Positions 46,999 to 59,912 of a stretch of 64,000 nucleotides of DNA are shown in pieces. This DNA comes from Cyclospora cayetanensis (Eukaryota; Apicomplexa; Conoidasida; Eucoccidiorida; Eimeriidae): assembly GCF_002999335.1 (NCBI RefSeq), contig NW_020312170.1:1-64000 (forward strand), given 5' to 3'. Under the pieces are notes generated by a model that was not told where the DNA came from, did no database searches, and saw only the letters and a list, made by a program, of their open reading frames with translations. Positions within the stretch are counted from its first letter, which is position 1, and each line of letters opens with the position of its first letter. The translations under genes and the position numbers were made by a program.

Positions 46999-49900
46999 AT
47001 GCTCCCGAGTAGCCTTAGCAAAGCTCCTACACTAAGATCTGGGCTGCATGCACACTACGGCGTGTTCACAGCAATGAAGAAGGTGGAAGCGTTACAGTGT
47101 CAGTTGCATCGCTCTGCAGCTCCCCTTCGAACGATGGACTCTTCGGCAACAGAAACGCCTTTATCCCCGGTACTCTCTCAAGACGGCCCAATCGGATCCT
47201 TGTACAGCCAGGCCGAAGAGAGACCACCACAGGATGGACACTCGCTGCAAACTCCGAGATCCGTCACAGGCCTGGTCGGTATACACGAAAATACCAGAGG
47301 CCAGCTAACGCCCAAGGGCACTCAACCGCAGATCAAGCAGAAAGAGGCTGCGCCACGTTCGGTGGAAGGGAAGCCTGTGCCTTCCGACTTCGTACTGTCG
47401 GCTGATGCCCCTCCATATACTCCGCAGCCTCTAGCAACGAGGCAGGCATTGAATGCAGCCAATGGCTCACATGTTCTCACTGAGCAGCCCCAACCGGGAT
47501 TCATTGGCTCTTTCTCACCCATTGAATCACATCTACAAGAGAAGTGTCTGCATCCAGGGTTTGGCGCCCATCTTGGACCGGTGCCAATGACGCATTCTGC
47601 TGATTTTGGAGCTACCTGTCGTGCAGAGTCGGCAGCAGCTGCCGCATCAGCTGGCAACAGGAAAACTACAACTATTCTCAACTCACAGAATGCTCCCTCA
47701 AATGTACCCCTGAAATTCTGCAAGTTTCTCATAGGGGAAGATGTTGCTGGATTTCTGGTTGGAAGGAAGGGAGTCGGTGAGCAGTTGTACCTGCAGAATC
47801 CGCCTGCTCTGGAATTAGCGGTTCCTCACAATGCGGCACGAAACTCCAGATATATACATCAGGATGCTTGTTGCATTCCGTAGAGTGGTTGGTTGAATTC
47901 CAGTTGCTCGGAAAGCTTGTGTATAACCTCACACTCTCAGGCATTGAGGAGTTTCAGTCGCGAAATGGCCCAGGACTGAAAGTAAGTGTATCCAAGAGAG
48001 GGGAGCTTTTCCCCTGCTTGCTGGAGAGAACCGCAACCGCTGTTGGTGTTGGCGATGGAATGGCTCGTGCTCTTATGGAAATCTCACGCGTGGCACTTGA
48101 CAGAGCAATGCACAAAGAGGAGGAGCGGCGAATCGACAACGGCAAGAAAATATGCAAGCCCAAGGTGAGCTGCCGAAACACACGCCCATGTGTCATAGAA
48201 ATTGAAAATTTTTGCACTCAGCAACAACTGTATTTGCACTCGGAGATAGAGGATTCAGCTCAATTCCGAAGAGAAAGTGCAAAGAAGCACAAATTTCTAA
48301 TGCCTTTGTGTTCCACAGGGCTGCTTTAAGCTTGTTATACCGGAGTATGCCTTGACGCACCTGTTTACACCGAGTTCAGACGGAAACGTGCCGGTGCTCG
48401 AAGTTGGTAAGCTTTAGATTCATGACGCTAGATGCTTTTAAATACTATGCAAAGAGAGGGGGGCCTGTTGCAACTACTGGTGGGTGACACAGGGTCTTTC
48501 ATAGCTGCCGTTATAGTGTATTTAAATAAATATAATTTCAGCGAGGTCTGCTCTCCTGTGCAGCTAAGAAGAACGGGGTTGAGATTCTCTCTTCCGCCCA
48601 AGGCGGCTATCTACACAATAAGATACACCATTTGAAGATGAAGGTACCATCTCGCACGTAATCTATGTTTAAGACGAGACGCTTTGTGCTTTCTTGTATA
48701 GTTTGCCTGGCGCTTCTCCCACACGCATGCGTTATTTCTGATTTCCCCTCGTACTTGTCACACCCCTGCGATGCCTGCCCTGCAGGAAACAGTACTGCAG
48801 ATAATTGGGACGGCAGATGCCGTGCCGGGAGCAGTCGTTGATATATCATCTCTCTACCAGGGAGACCCCTCCTTGCCCTCGTATCTTCACCTCAATTACT
48901 CGCATGCACACCTTGCTGCAACGCCGCCACCTCCCCCTACCCCGCCTCCGTCACCAGCTCTAAGTAGCAGCTGCGGACTTCGACTTTCTCCCCACTTTGC
49001 GCACCCAGCCTCAGTGCTCCAACTGACTAGCGGGCAGCAGCCACTCGTGAATTCCAGCGCTTGGAGCCCACGAACCCAGCCGGCGCCACTCCTGCAAGCA
49101 CTACGGGCCTCTGCAAACTCGCAGGGATCTATGATTTGCATGCCGTCAACTGTGGGAAGCTCGGAAAATGCCTCGCCGGCTCAATTACCCCATACTGAGC
49201 GCCTCTTGGCCTCGCAAGTACAGCGATTACAGGGTGTTGGATATCCTGCTTCAGGTGCTGGTGGTGGAGTTAGGAGCGGCCAAGAAAATGCGGCAGCAGA
49301 AAAATTTGCAGGCCCCCTACCTTCCCTTGCAGACGAACGCCTCGTGATGGAGCTGCAACAACACCTCGGAGCTGTTGTTGCAGCAGCCGCTGCAGCGGGA
49401 GGTGTACCTACACAGCAGCTCCTTACTTCTGCACCCCCGTCATCTGCGCCTGTGAGCTGGCCGCAGCAACAGCATTTACATGTGTTGCAGCAGCAGCAAC
49501 AACAGCAGCAACGCATGATGCCTGCAGCACCAGCAAGTGAGTGGCAAGATGTGCAGCTGTTCAACCAACTCAGCATGGCAAAGCCTCAGCATGCCGGCAT
49601 GCCACACGACCTCCCTGGGACCACCATGCAGAATATGCAGCCAGGTTTCTTGCAACACCTGGAGGAACTGCAGCACTCCCTTATAAAGCAGCTACTGCAG
49701 CTGCAACAGCAACATTCAAACAAGCTTCCGTACAGACAGGCGGAAACTCACAACAGCTCTAACGCGTTATCAGCACCGTCAGGTCCCCACGATGTGCAAC
49801 AGCTGCAGCACCAAGTCCACATGATGCAGCTCCAACAGCAAGCCGACTCCCACAAAGGCAACATAGGCGGAACCGGCGCCTCCCTGCCAGGAGCCGCACA

Positions 49901-51305
49901 AATAGACGAGCAGACGAAGCTGCTAATTTTCTCGCAACAGTTGCAACAAGAGCTCCAGCAGCAACAAGCTCCGCAATCGCACCTCCAACTACCCCACCGT
50001 CTTCAGCACACCGAAGCTTCATCAATAAATCCCAGGAACGTTCCGCATGCAAATCCTTTGAAAAACGAGCTGCGAAATCCAGTGGCATGGTCAGAACAAG
50101 GACGTGAACGATTTCAGCAGCTGCAGCAACTCCAGCAAGTTCAGGACATGGCTGCAGGCGACCGCATTCCAGGAAGTGCATTAAAGATGCAGTGCCTTGA
50201 GGCTGAACTGTTGCAGCCTCATTCTCAAGAGCTCTCTGTCCAGCCGCTTTCGCCAATGCCGCCACCCCAGTGGGCACCGATCCCGCAACAACTGCCGCAA
50301 CAACAGCAACAACTGCCACAGCAACAGCTGCCGCAACAACAACTGCCGCAACAACAGCTTCATCAACAGTCTACACATCAAACGGACTGGAGAATATCCC
50401 TTGGCTCTTCGCATTGCAGTTCATCTGGAGCCTCGACAGGAGCTCCAGCTCAGTTGCCTCGGCAGCATTCGCACGCCACAAGTATGTCAGAGGCTGCTGT
50501 ACCTTTGACTGTGAATGATCTTCTTGAAATGTCACGTGAGGCCCCTTCCGTAATGCTGCACCCTGCAACAATGGATAGCGCCCTTCAACGCGTGGCTGAA
50601 AATATGGTCCTGCCATCTAGTAGAGAAAAATATGACTCGCTCGCCGTTCGTACTCTCCTGGAGGAACTTCTCAAAGCGATGAATTCATCGCCAACTGGAG
50701 AGGCCTCCTCTACGGAGGGCCAGGAACCCCCTCCTCCTACCCCACCCCTAGCGGCCAAAGGTGTGACGTATCCTGCCCACATCACTAGCAAAGGGCAGAA
50801 AAGCCTTCCAGGAAATGGCGAGCGAGTCGGTGAAGCAGTAACAGAGGCGGCTGCCAACGAACAACAGGTCCGAGATACGGTGTGGGAATACGGCCTAGAG
50901 GCACCACATGCAAACGTTGTAATGGTGGGGAACAATGCACACACCGCTTCAATTTCACGAAGGAAGGGGACGGGTAGCGGCTTGGTGTAATAACTTTTGG
51001 AGGATCGCATTTTTGGCGATAGTATGCACGTAGTATTGCCAAGTTCAAGTTCGACACCTCCAATGACCAGGCACTGGTGTGATCGACTCTGTTTTGTATG
51101 CTTGCTTTAGACTTCCAACAAGCCTGTTCCGGACACCGATGCTTTCCGAAAGCAACAGCAACAGCCACAGCAAGACCAGGACTTAAGCAGCCACCGAAGA
51201 AGGCGAGGCACTTCCTCGTCGGCTAATAGGGTGGAACCGGGGAATTTCAGGAGAGGCGCAGTGTTGCGCGCAAAAAGATTTCAGCAGGACGCGTCCAACC
51301 CTTAG
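46999..51305 (+). CDS. KH-domain RNA-binding protein with poly-Q region
   Basis: Six exons, 46999-47776, 47941-48164, 48319-48406, 48564-48643, 48786-50984 and 51111-51305, are phase-consistent and total 1188 codons. Introns are 126-164 nt. Residues 1-235 are low in structure. KH1 follows at about 240-325: FLIGEDVAGFLVGRKG carries the GxxG loop as GRKG, and the end strand/helix lies around ERTATAVGVGDGMARALMEI. KH2 at about 335-410 has LVIPEYALTHLF, then SSDG in place of GxxG, and ETVLQIIGTADAVPGAVVDI. KH domains bind single-stranded RNA or DNA, and the PCBP/NOVA-type spacing suggests post-transcriptional control. The following 700 residues are Gln-rich with poly-P and poly-A stretches. The tail exon is basic (SSHRRRRGTSSS). 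Starts at 47074 or 47134 are also possible. KH2 lacks a canonical loop and may not bind nucleic acid. Confidence 0.82.
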
Positions 51306-54300
51306 CGTCGATGCACCTTGCACACAGACCACCTGGAGGTCCTTTCTAGAGTAGCCTGCATCCCATGGGATGCACCAGCACACGTGTGTTCGCATGCACC
51401 AACACATCTCGGAACATGCTCGATAAAATTTGCTTGCACAGCTCCACCAGGGCTCACTGCTGTTTCCAAGCACATGATAGAGATTGTCTTCGTGCAGATG
51501 GATTCAAAACCCGGAGGCCTAAATCCCTGGATGCTTCGGGACAGCACTACCCACCATTTTTCGTATTGTGCTTGTGATACGTTCATGGCGCCTAATTAGA
51601 ATTCACAGGAAAAAAGAGACCTGTCAGACATTATAAATGCATATATATTATATCACTGTACTCCGTCTTGTGTCTTACTTGTGATGTTCCTCCAGGTAGA
51701 GGCTCATATCCGTCACAGTTCGTGTAATCAGCCCACTTTGAGCAGCTAGCTGTCCAGTCCCTATCATTCCACCCATTTAGCGCTCAGTTGCGCTTGTTTT
51801 CCATCGTTCGTTGTGAAATCCTATAAAGCAGGTATTTCCATATGCCATGCCGTCTGCAAGTGTGGCCTAAAGGCATCAAAGCAAGCGGCTTTCGCCTTGC
51901 GTACTTCGTATTTGTTTCTGTTGTTCCGCTGCGCATGTGCGGCTCTCTATTTGCCTAGATCGTGCCAAAAGTTGCAGTATTGCGCAGAGCACGGGACAGC
52001 CATTAATTTACCCAGCGAGCCCATCGAAAAGGGCACAAAAACTGGACGATGTAGGCAGTAGCTTTCCTCAGTAAACCCGCCCCCGTTAACCGCATTTCCT
52101 CCGCGGGGCCAGCGTAAGGAGAGCATTAGAGCTGTCGGACATTGCTGACGCGTTTTAGCCACCGAAGAGTATACCCGACCCTCATTCGGTGATGCACTGA
52201 ATTTGTAGAAGACTCAACTCAGACTCCCAGTTCATTGTACCTCAGAATCGGTATGGCTTGGTAGCTCAATACAATGTGGGCCATTTTGTCAACTCAATCG
52301 CGAGCGCGAACTGAAGGGGTCGATGCAGGGTGAGGGAGAAGTTTCTTCTAAGGAGGTGTTATTCATTCTACCGATTCGTGTCTAGTGACCCCAGTGGTAC
52401 AGGCCTCTTGCCTTCCCTTTTTTCCCTTGTTTTGCCCACTACTGCCGTGGAATTCTGCTAGCGGTGCTGCTGCAACTCCATACAATTGGTGAAAGGCAAG
52501 CAGAACCCCTAGAGTCGAGGGGTGGCACTACTTTGCGTGTGCAAGCCTTTTAATGCGGTGGGTAGCCTCAGGTTCATCGCACGCCACCCTGTCAGTAATG
52601 ACTGAATCCTGATGGCATTCGTGGTCAGTCATTTCGAAGGAGACCACATATTTAGCACCAATATAACTGGACCCCTCAGTTCACAGGGCTTTGCTGTTGA
52701 TGCAGATAAACTCCCCTACAATACCGGAAGTTAGGAATGACTTCACAGAGGCTTCATTTCTCTGAGAATGCTCCCTCTCGAGACCTGCGAATACCGTTGT
52801 ATTTCCTCCTACCGTCCATCAATCCCTTCCTTTTGTTCCCAGCCGTGTGTTTTTATGTTTGAAATATGGCTACATGCTCTTCTCCGTACTACAACGTATT
52901 ACCGGCAGGACAAAACAATGGATTGCTAGTAAGTAAGGAGGAGTAAATCTCTTGTGTAGTGAAAGCCTAGGTTTTGCCTAAGTAAATTTTGCCCGCTTTA
53001 TCCGGCTTCCCAATATATTGACAGTCTGATCAGGAATATACGTCGCAGCGAGCATCGTCGTGCTTGAGTGTATAGCATTCCGCCTGAGAGAAGGTAGGTC
53101 TTAGCTGTGCCTGGTTGCCTTCCCAAGACTTTTACTGCACACAAACACAGAGCAAGAAACTTGGCGTGTCTTAGCGCATATCAGGGCTGCACTAGCGTCT
53201 GCATGTAGCTCTTTGGACAGCCTCTCTCCTTAAAGTATTTGGCTTTTATAATAATAATTTTGCGAGCTCAATGTAGAGACGCATATTTATCGTGCGAGCT
53301 CTACTTTGACTGCCCTCAAATGTGGGATAGATAGCCTCAAAAGTTTGGATACAGCACAACGCAGTGTTGTAAAATAAACCATAAGCAAGGAGCCATCACC
53401 ACGGACCTCGTGGAGAGGAAGTATTAGACACAATAATTCTTCTAGAATTGTCTATAGTTTCTCTGTGCTTCGTGCAGAATATACTAATATACTCAATAGG
53501 TGCCAACATCCTCAGGCAGGCCTGTAGAATCGTTTCTATTCCGGTCATTACCTTAGGAGTCTTGAGCTTTTCACAAACGTCCTTTTGCAACCTTCCTAAC
53601 TTGTGAAGATTCACTTTTCCAGCTGCGTTAGCACAAGCTCTAAGCTGTGAACCATTCACTCGCTTTTTATTGAGACGTGCAACTGCGACAACAACAGTAA
53701 ACGGCCCCTTGGACCAGCCGTGCAGAATTCCACCAGAAGATTTACCTCTGCTTGAGCCTTTCCAAGCAGTTGCCGCATTTTCGAAAAAAGCTATATTTTA
53801 AAACTTTCCTAGCTAATTGCTTTCTTTTTGAAAGCCACACAGTGGACGTGGGTGCAGTAATAGAGAAGATTGAAATATCATGCACTAAGCTTGTACCCAC
53901 ATGTGCTAGAATCGGCATTTACTGGGACAAGCAAGAGCTATGAAAATTCAGATTCTACGGTGAGGCACCAACGACTTCTCCTCATATTACCAACAAGGAA
54001 GAGTTTCTGCGATGTGGCCCATCCTTATGAAATTCTGGGAAACGCCTTCTGCCTGCGGACTAGTAAGTCGCAGGGTAGCAGTGTACGTGCTGTTGTCGAG
54101 GCCCGTTTTAACGTGGGAAGGATCTTGGAGTATCATCTTTAGATTGCACGAATTCCTTCGAAAGTAGTGGTCCTTAGAGACTGACGGGTTACTTTAGTTC
54201 TACTATCCCCAGCACGCCACGGAGGGACTCCACCAATGAGCTGGGGAAAATCTTTAGCTTCTGCTTCGATCGTGCTAATTTGGGATTGGAGATTTTTGAC

Positions 54301-56186
54301 CTGTCTGTTCTGAAGGTGAATCGGTAGAACTGTGACTTTGAATGAGCCTTGAGTCTGCATTCTGCTAGAGTCATCACAATCACCTGTGTTTAATCGAAGC
54401 TTTAGGTGTGGGATCACTACCATCAAGGTTGTTATGCAAGATAATTTACTCAGCCATTGTCATTTGAAGGTAGTCTTGCTTATCAATGATGCAAAGCCAC
54501 CCAACTCATTTATTTTTCGACATTTCCTGTACTACCAGTTCTTGCACAGCACACTGGGGCTTCCGGTCATGCAGCTGCCAGTTTGTGATTCCATGACCAT
54601 CAGACGCCAATGGGGATTCTGTGTAGGTAACAGCCTGCTGCAGATTTACTAGCTCAGAGAACATACGGCGATAAATGGACCATGTGTACGTGCCATTTTT
54701 CTAATGACAGTATTAATTAGCTGTTGCGACAGGTAAAAGATAGAGCACACGGTTTCAATCTACTCAGTAGGAATCCAAACAATTACATTTATTGCGTGAG
54801 AGATACGGTGTTAAGGGTCTTGACCTTCCTGTGGCTAAGCACAATGCTTTCACAATGTGGCAAGTTAGTCAATGTACGAGGAGCGTCTGCATTTTCAAGA
54901 AGCACAGAAGGACCAAAGTTACAGCTTTCTAGTCAATTGTTTAAGAGGAAGCTGGGTTAGTATAAATTCAGAATTTAGAAAGCCACCAGAAACAAATAAG
55001 GTAGGGCTTCTCTGAGCCACAGTTACACACTTCACTTGCTCTGGGGATATTGACTTCTTGCGCCTAAACTAGCACTATCTTTATCTTCAGCAGCAAATTA
55101 TTTCGGGATCAGGCTGATGGCCATGTGCGTCTGCTTGTCGGTGTTCGCAATACATGGTCTAAACAAGCTCTGAAATTGGACTGCATATATTTGTCCTATT
55201 CACAATCATGCATATGCCAGTTGGAAAAAATGTTTTGCTCTTAGTAGGCCCTGGTGCGGTGAGCAAGCCTTAAAGAAAGAAGGTGATTCAGAAATGCGAG
55301 TACTCGTTAACGTATTCTTCTAGCTCGTTTCCAGTGAAATCTCTTGCAGAAATCTCCCCAGGAACATCGCGTATATTCTACACGAACCTCGTCGAGAATA
55401 AGTTATTTTGACTCAACCTAGTACTGAGTATTGGATTCTTATCATATTAGTCTAACATGCAAAAAGTAGCCGGCCAGACTCCGGGGAGACCTGCACACGA
55501 CGCTGCGTCGCACTAGCGATGTACCGAGACTAGTTCTGTGGGTTATTCGAACGTTTATGCAATGTATTACTGCTCGACTAGTGCTCAGACTAGTGCATAC
55601 TGAACGAATCCTTTCAAGTAGTTAAAGAAGCAATGCTGAGAAGCCCACTGGGTCACTACCTGAGGGCTGAATAAGTTTGGGAGTGACCTAGCGAGCTGGA
55701 CATGAAGCACGGGAATACCGGATCTAAGGCGAAAGGAAAAGCCTATTTTACTGAATTCCTATGCTTAACACTTGATGGCAAATAAAGACGTGCAAGTTTT
55801 GTGGAAGCATCGCTGAGACCATGCCTGCAAGGCAGGCATTTTTCACGATCCATTGATGCGGAGTCAGTTTTGTACTGCTCACAGTTGGTAATCGTTACTT
55901 GAATTTCGGCTCAGATACATTATTAATTGCTTGACAACCATTATTAGTGCTTTCGTAATGAGAAATAAAGCCCGTAGAGGTTTCGACTCCGGACAGCAAT
56001 CGAGATTGCGTGACGATGGCTTCCATAGCTTGGCGGTGCCACAGCGCTCACACGAAGTGCCTTGCGGTAGTGTGCCACTTAAAATGGCTCCCACACATAG
56101 CAATATGCGTTTAGTACTCTTCTGTTCATCATTGTGTCTCGTGCCGTAGCCAACCTTGGCAGATTCCAGTTCGCCAGCCTGCCGCA
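51306..56186. other. Gene-poor stretch of about 4.9 kb with scattered coding-like segments
   Basis: No complete gene could be built. Segments with protein-like composition occur on plus at about 53727-53940 (PPEDLPLLEPFQAVAAF; HTVDVGAVIEKIEISC) and 54060-54142, and on minus at about 54386-54195 and 53635-53550 (VNLHKLGRLQKDVCEKLK, ending at a GTAATG donor). Both strands cannot be right throughout, so these are left unresolved. The interval 51.6-53.3 kb shows nothing. Confidence 0.35.
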
Positions 56187-58440
56187 ATGGTGTGTCCGGC
56201 CTTGCCGCGGCGGGCACGGGATATATCCCGATGGGTGCTACTCCTTCTCAAGGTTGCAGAATACTACTCTTCACAGCTATCCTACGCATATCCAGAATCC
56301 TACCATCCCGTTCATTCAATTGGTACGAATATGGTTAATTACCTAGGGGAGTGGGAAACGCGGACTATTGACCACTGCACACTTCAGACAGGGACGACTT
56401 TCAGAAACGGCACGAATTGACCTAGCAGCTGCACTAACCCCATATGTTTTTGACTTTGCAGGTAATCCTACCTCTCTTATTAACTTGAACATACATTCGG
56501 AGCAGGCATCAAGAGTCTTCACTGAGGGCGCCACATGCACTCCATGGTCAGAATGGAGCACTTGCTCCACTCTCTGTGGAGGCAAGAGAGTTAGATTTAG
56601 GATTACAGGTGCAGATGTATGTGACGATGGTCTAGGAGTCATGGGTGAAGAGCCATGTCCCGCGATATGCAAAGGTATGCCTTTCCGCGTGTACGTGTCG
56701 TATCTGACATGCGCTACCCCTGTGAGCCACCTACCTCAAACGCATCTACGATAACTCCCCACAGGAACGCGCGTCAGCAGAAATGTGTGAAATTAGGGTC
56801 TTCATTTGGTGATAGTGGCATTTTCTTGGAAGGCAACTAAAAGGTCACATTACTGTAGGTTCAATTGTGATGCTACAGATTGCGGTGCTGCCGTTTTGGC
56901 AGATAGGGCTAAAATGTAAGCTAGGATTCGACACTGCCTCACGTTACATTTTTTTCGACGTTGAGTTTAACGTAACTTGAACACTTCTAGTGTGCTGTCT
57001 GATGCAGCTGGTTTCGACTGTAGCGAATGGGGCAGCTGGACTCCTTGTTCTGCTGAATGTGGAGGGGGTGCGAGACGAAGAACGAGGGCTGCAGCGGGTG
57101 GTGAATGTGCCCTTCTATCGGAAGACGTGGAATGCAATACGCAGCCATGCTCGGGTAGGGTACTTATTTCGGGAGAAGACTCCGCCATACTCTGCTCTGT
57201 AACAGATTATAGAATTGGGCACAGGCCACGAGGGCGCCAGTTACGATATCTATGAACTCGTCGCATTATACCTTGAGCATACGTGTAACTGAAAACAGAG
57301 CCTGGTTGCGAGGGGGCTGAGGCGGAATGGACTTCATGGACTACATGCGATGCTCCTTGCAGCATCCGTCAGAGGCACAGGTAAACTCAATATCGAAACG
57401 TCAATCTCTTCAGCAATTGCGTAACAGCTGCGATGCTTTCCCTTCATTTGCTACCAAATGGGCAGCATATCCTTTCCAGTGCCCTAGCCAATGCTTCCTC
57501 CACTGGTTGCATTTCTAGAAATGTACATTTTTGGTGAGAAATTTTCTTATGCCGAGCCCAAATAAACAGTACGGCAAAGGCGTTCGGGCAATCGCTTTAT
57601 TCTTCCCCTTTGTGGCTCAATAGGGGAACCGACAAATTGAGTGCAGAAGCTTCGCAGTCTTGTACGAGACTATATCACGTATGGGAGGAGGCTTGCAGTC
57701 CTACATTTTGCGAAAGTCTTGAGGATATGGAGTATGAGAGTGAAGAAGTAGCTGGACCTGAAATCGCTACACCAGAAGAATCGACGGAAGGCGAAAGTAA
57801 GCAATTTAGACGTGACGAGTTTTATTCCAACCAAATTATTCTTGGATAGTGCGAATCATTTGCCTGTCCTCTAGGTATACAACAGAAGCCTACAGGCTTT
57901 CTCGTTAAAGTTTCGAAAACCAACAGGCTCATTGCTCTCTTTGAGAATATCAAGGCCCTACGGCTCATATGTCAACCTATAGTAGGACTTGGGAAGTTAC
58001 GCAGAAAAATCCCAATGTGTAGAATGCGAATTATTGTTATGTCGGCTCCTCAGGCGAAAGCAACAATAACACTTTGATTGCTGGTTGCCTCGTTGGCGGT
58101 GTCGCCCTCTTTGCTCTAGCAGTAGGGGGGCCATTTGCGTATTCAAGTGGACTGTAAGCAGCTACCCAAGTTGAAAGGCCATGAAAATATATGTCGTCTC
58201 CTTCGTGGGCATTGGTTTCTGAGGGTGCAATTATTCATGGGCAGGCAAAGTTACTTGATGCTGCTTGCCGGTATAGGATCACCGTGGACCTGTGGTGCTG
58301 CGCGCTTCAGAGGTTCTTCACCTGAGGGAGATGCTGCAGACTTTGATGATTTGGGCATTGAAGAAGACGTCAAGGACTATGAAAGCGATCTGGAGACGAT
58401 AGTACAAATCGAAGACTACTCTTTTGCCATGAGTTCTTAG
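56187..58440 (+). CDS. Triple TSP1 type I membrane protein with acidic tail, microneme-like
   Basis: Seven exons, 56187-56322, 56462-56674, 57008-57154, 57299-57380, 57624-57796, 58054-58153 and 58311-58440, keep phase at all six junctions and give 326 residues. TSP1-1 (CTPWSEWSTCSTLCGGKR, from residue 71) and TSP1-2 (FDCSEWGSWTPCSAECGG, residues 117-165) each fill one exon. TSP1-3 (AEWTSWTTCDAPCSIRQRHR) spans two exons. A membrane helix follows at about 257-279 (LIAGCLVGGVALFALAVGG), then a 43-residue strongly acidic tail (DFDDLGIEEDVKDYESDLE). Short acidic tails after TSP1 ectodomains occur in TRAP/MIC2-type adhesins that couple to the gliding motor, but no terminal tryptophan and no A-domain are seen. 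The 5' end is the weak point: the start ATG at 56187 is followed by a modest hydrophobic run, and another signal-peptide-like frame starts at 56105. The tail exon could also be preceded by a missed exon. Confidence 0.75.
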
Positions 58441-59912
58441 AACCGCTTTGCCCCGTAGGTTCTGTATGTACGTCTTCACTACCCCTCTAGGGCATCCCCT
58501 AAAATTAGCGGTTTATGTGCAACAACAGAAAGGGCTTGTTAGAAGGCACTAACTACGGCTTCCCTTGCTACATGCAAATGTACCACATTATTTTTGCGCT
58601 ATTCGCTGCAGTACTGCTGTACTTAAATCGCTCTACGCGATTCCATGGCAGGCGATGGCCAGATTTAATCATAGAGCAATTTTCGACCTGCGCTACAGGG
58701 GTCACTCTATTCAAGGGAAGCTATGGGGATCCGCTATAGCAAGGCAAAAGCGAAGCGGGCATTGCGTGATTTCGCTTTGACAAATGAAAAGTGATTAGTT
58801 ACTTTCTACTCTAGGCATCTTTTGCACGGTATTGAAGGATTTATTCCTATAGATGTTCCTTCATGTGCCATTAAGTGCCAAGAAACAATGGTAGCTCACT
58901 GTACTAGTATACTTCGTGCCTTTAGCTGCAACGCATCTACTCGCTAGTCTTCAGCAGAATCTTAGGATGAGAGACACACAGCGAGGGCAATTTGCATTAC
59001 TTGGTGAATATTGGAGCAAACGGTCGATTGAATTGTTACGCTTAAGGGGCATCTGCATCGGAGTAGTGTTTGCTGTGACCGTTCCATTGGATGCTGCCTG
59101 GATTAGCTGCAGGCGGAATGACTTCGTTGATGTGCGGAATCATCAACACCCACCTACAGTGCGCGTGTAGTTGCTCTTGCCTTTTATGTATTAATACATT
59201 ACCTTTGGGTATTCTGTGCCAACTGAGGATGCCTTGCGCTGCGATAAGGCAAAGAAAGCACGACTTAGCAGTGTGAAGCTGCCTGTTCAATGTCTAATAA
59301 TTTAACTCTCTTAACTCTAGAGCATTCCCTCCGTTATGACGGGTAGCTGTGCCGACGCTTAGAGGTTCTATCCAGCGTAAATGGGGGCATATCCATTGTA
59401 GATACACACAAACTGGCTTATCTTTCAGAATGCTCAAGAGGCAAAGCGTGAAGGCTGCGAAACTTCAAAGTATCATCCAAACTCCTTATATGGGTATAAC
59501 TTCGTTTGATGTGCCGTGCTTAGGCTGTTTGATAGAATAGGTAACATGTAAACCCTCCACTACATTAAATATTTTGGAGTGGGTATTACCCACTTCACTA
59601 GTTGGAAGTACACGGGAGGTCGTGCTCAGTTGTTGTTGCAAGGAAGTATGCAAAATGACATATGCGGGCCGGCATTGTACGCATCTAAGAAGAGTCTTGC
59701 GGGTGAAGAAAGCTTCACCCTCCAGCCACTGAACCATGTAGCACTTGAAGTCACGCCAGCTGAGGCCTCCTTGGCGTCAACGGCTTAGTGCCCCTCCACC
59801 GTGCGACCACAGCACCTACAAAGGAGGCGTTCAAAACCGAAGTCTGCAGTCATTACATCTCGCGCACATTTAGACCCTAAACGGATCGATGTACATTGTT
59901 ATCCACTTGAAT
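58441..59912. other. Spacer of about 1.5 kb, unresolved
   Basis: Lies between the 3' end of the triple-TSP1 gene and the 3' end of the minus-strand carrier. A plus frame at 59579-59788 (GPALYASKKSLAGEESFTLQ) and hydrophobic frames near 58570 and 59045 have some protein character, but no splice model links them. Nothing else is recognised. Confidence 0.4.
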
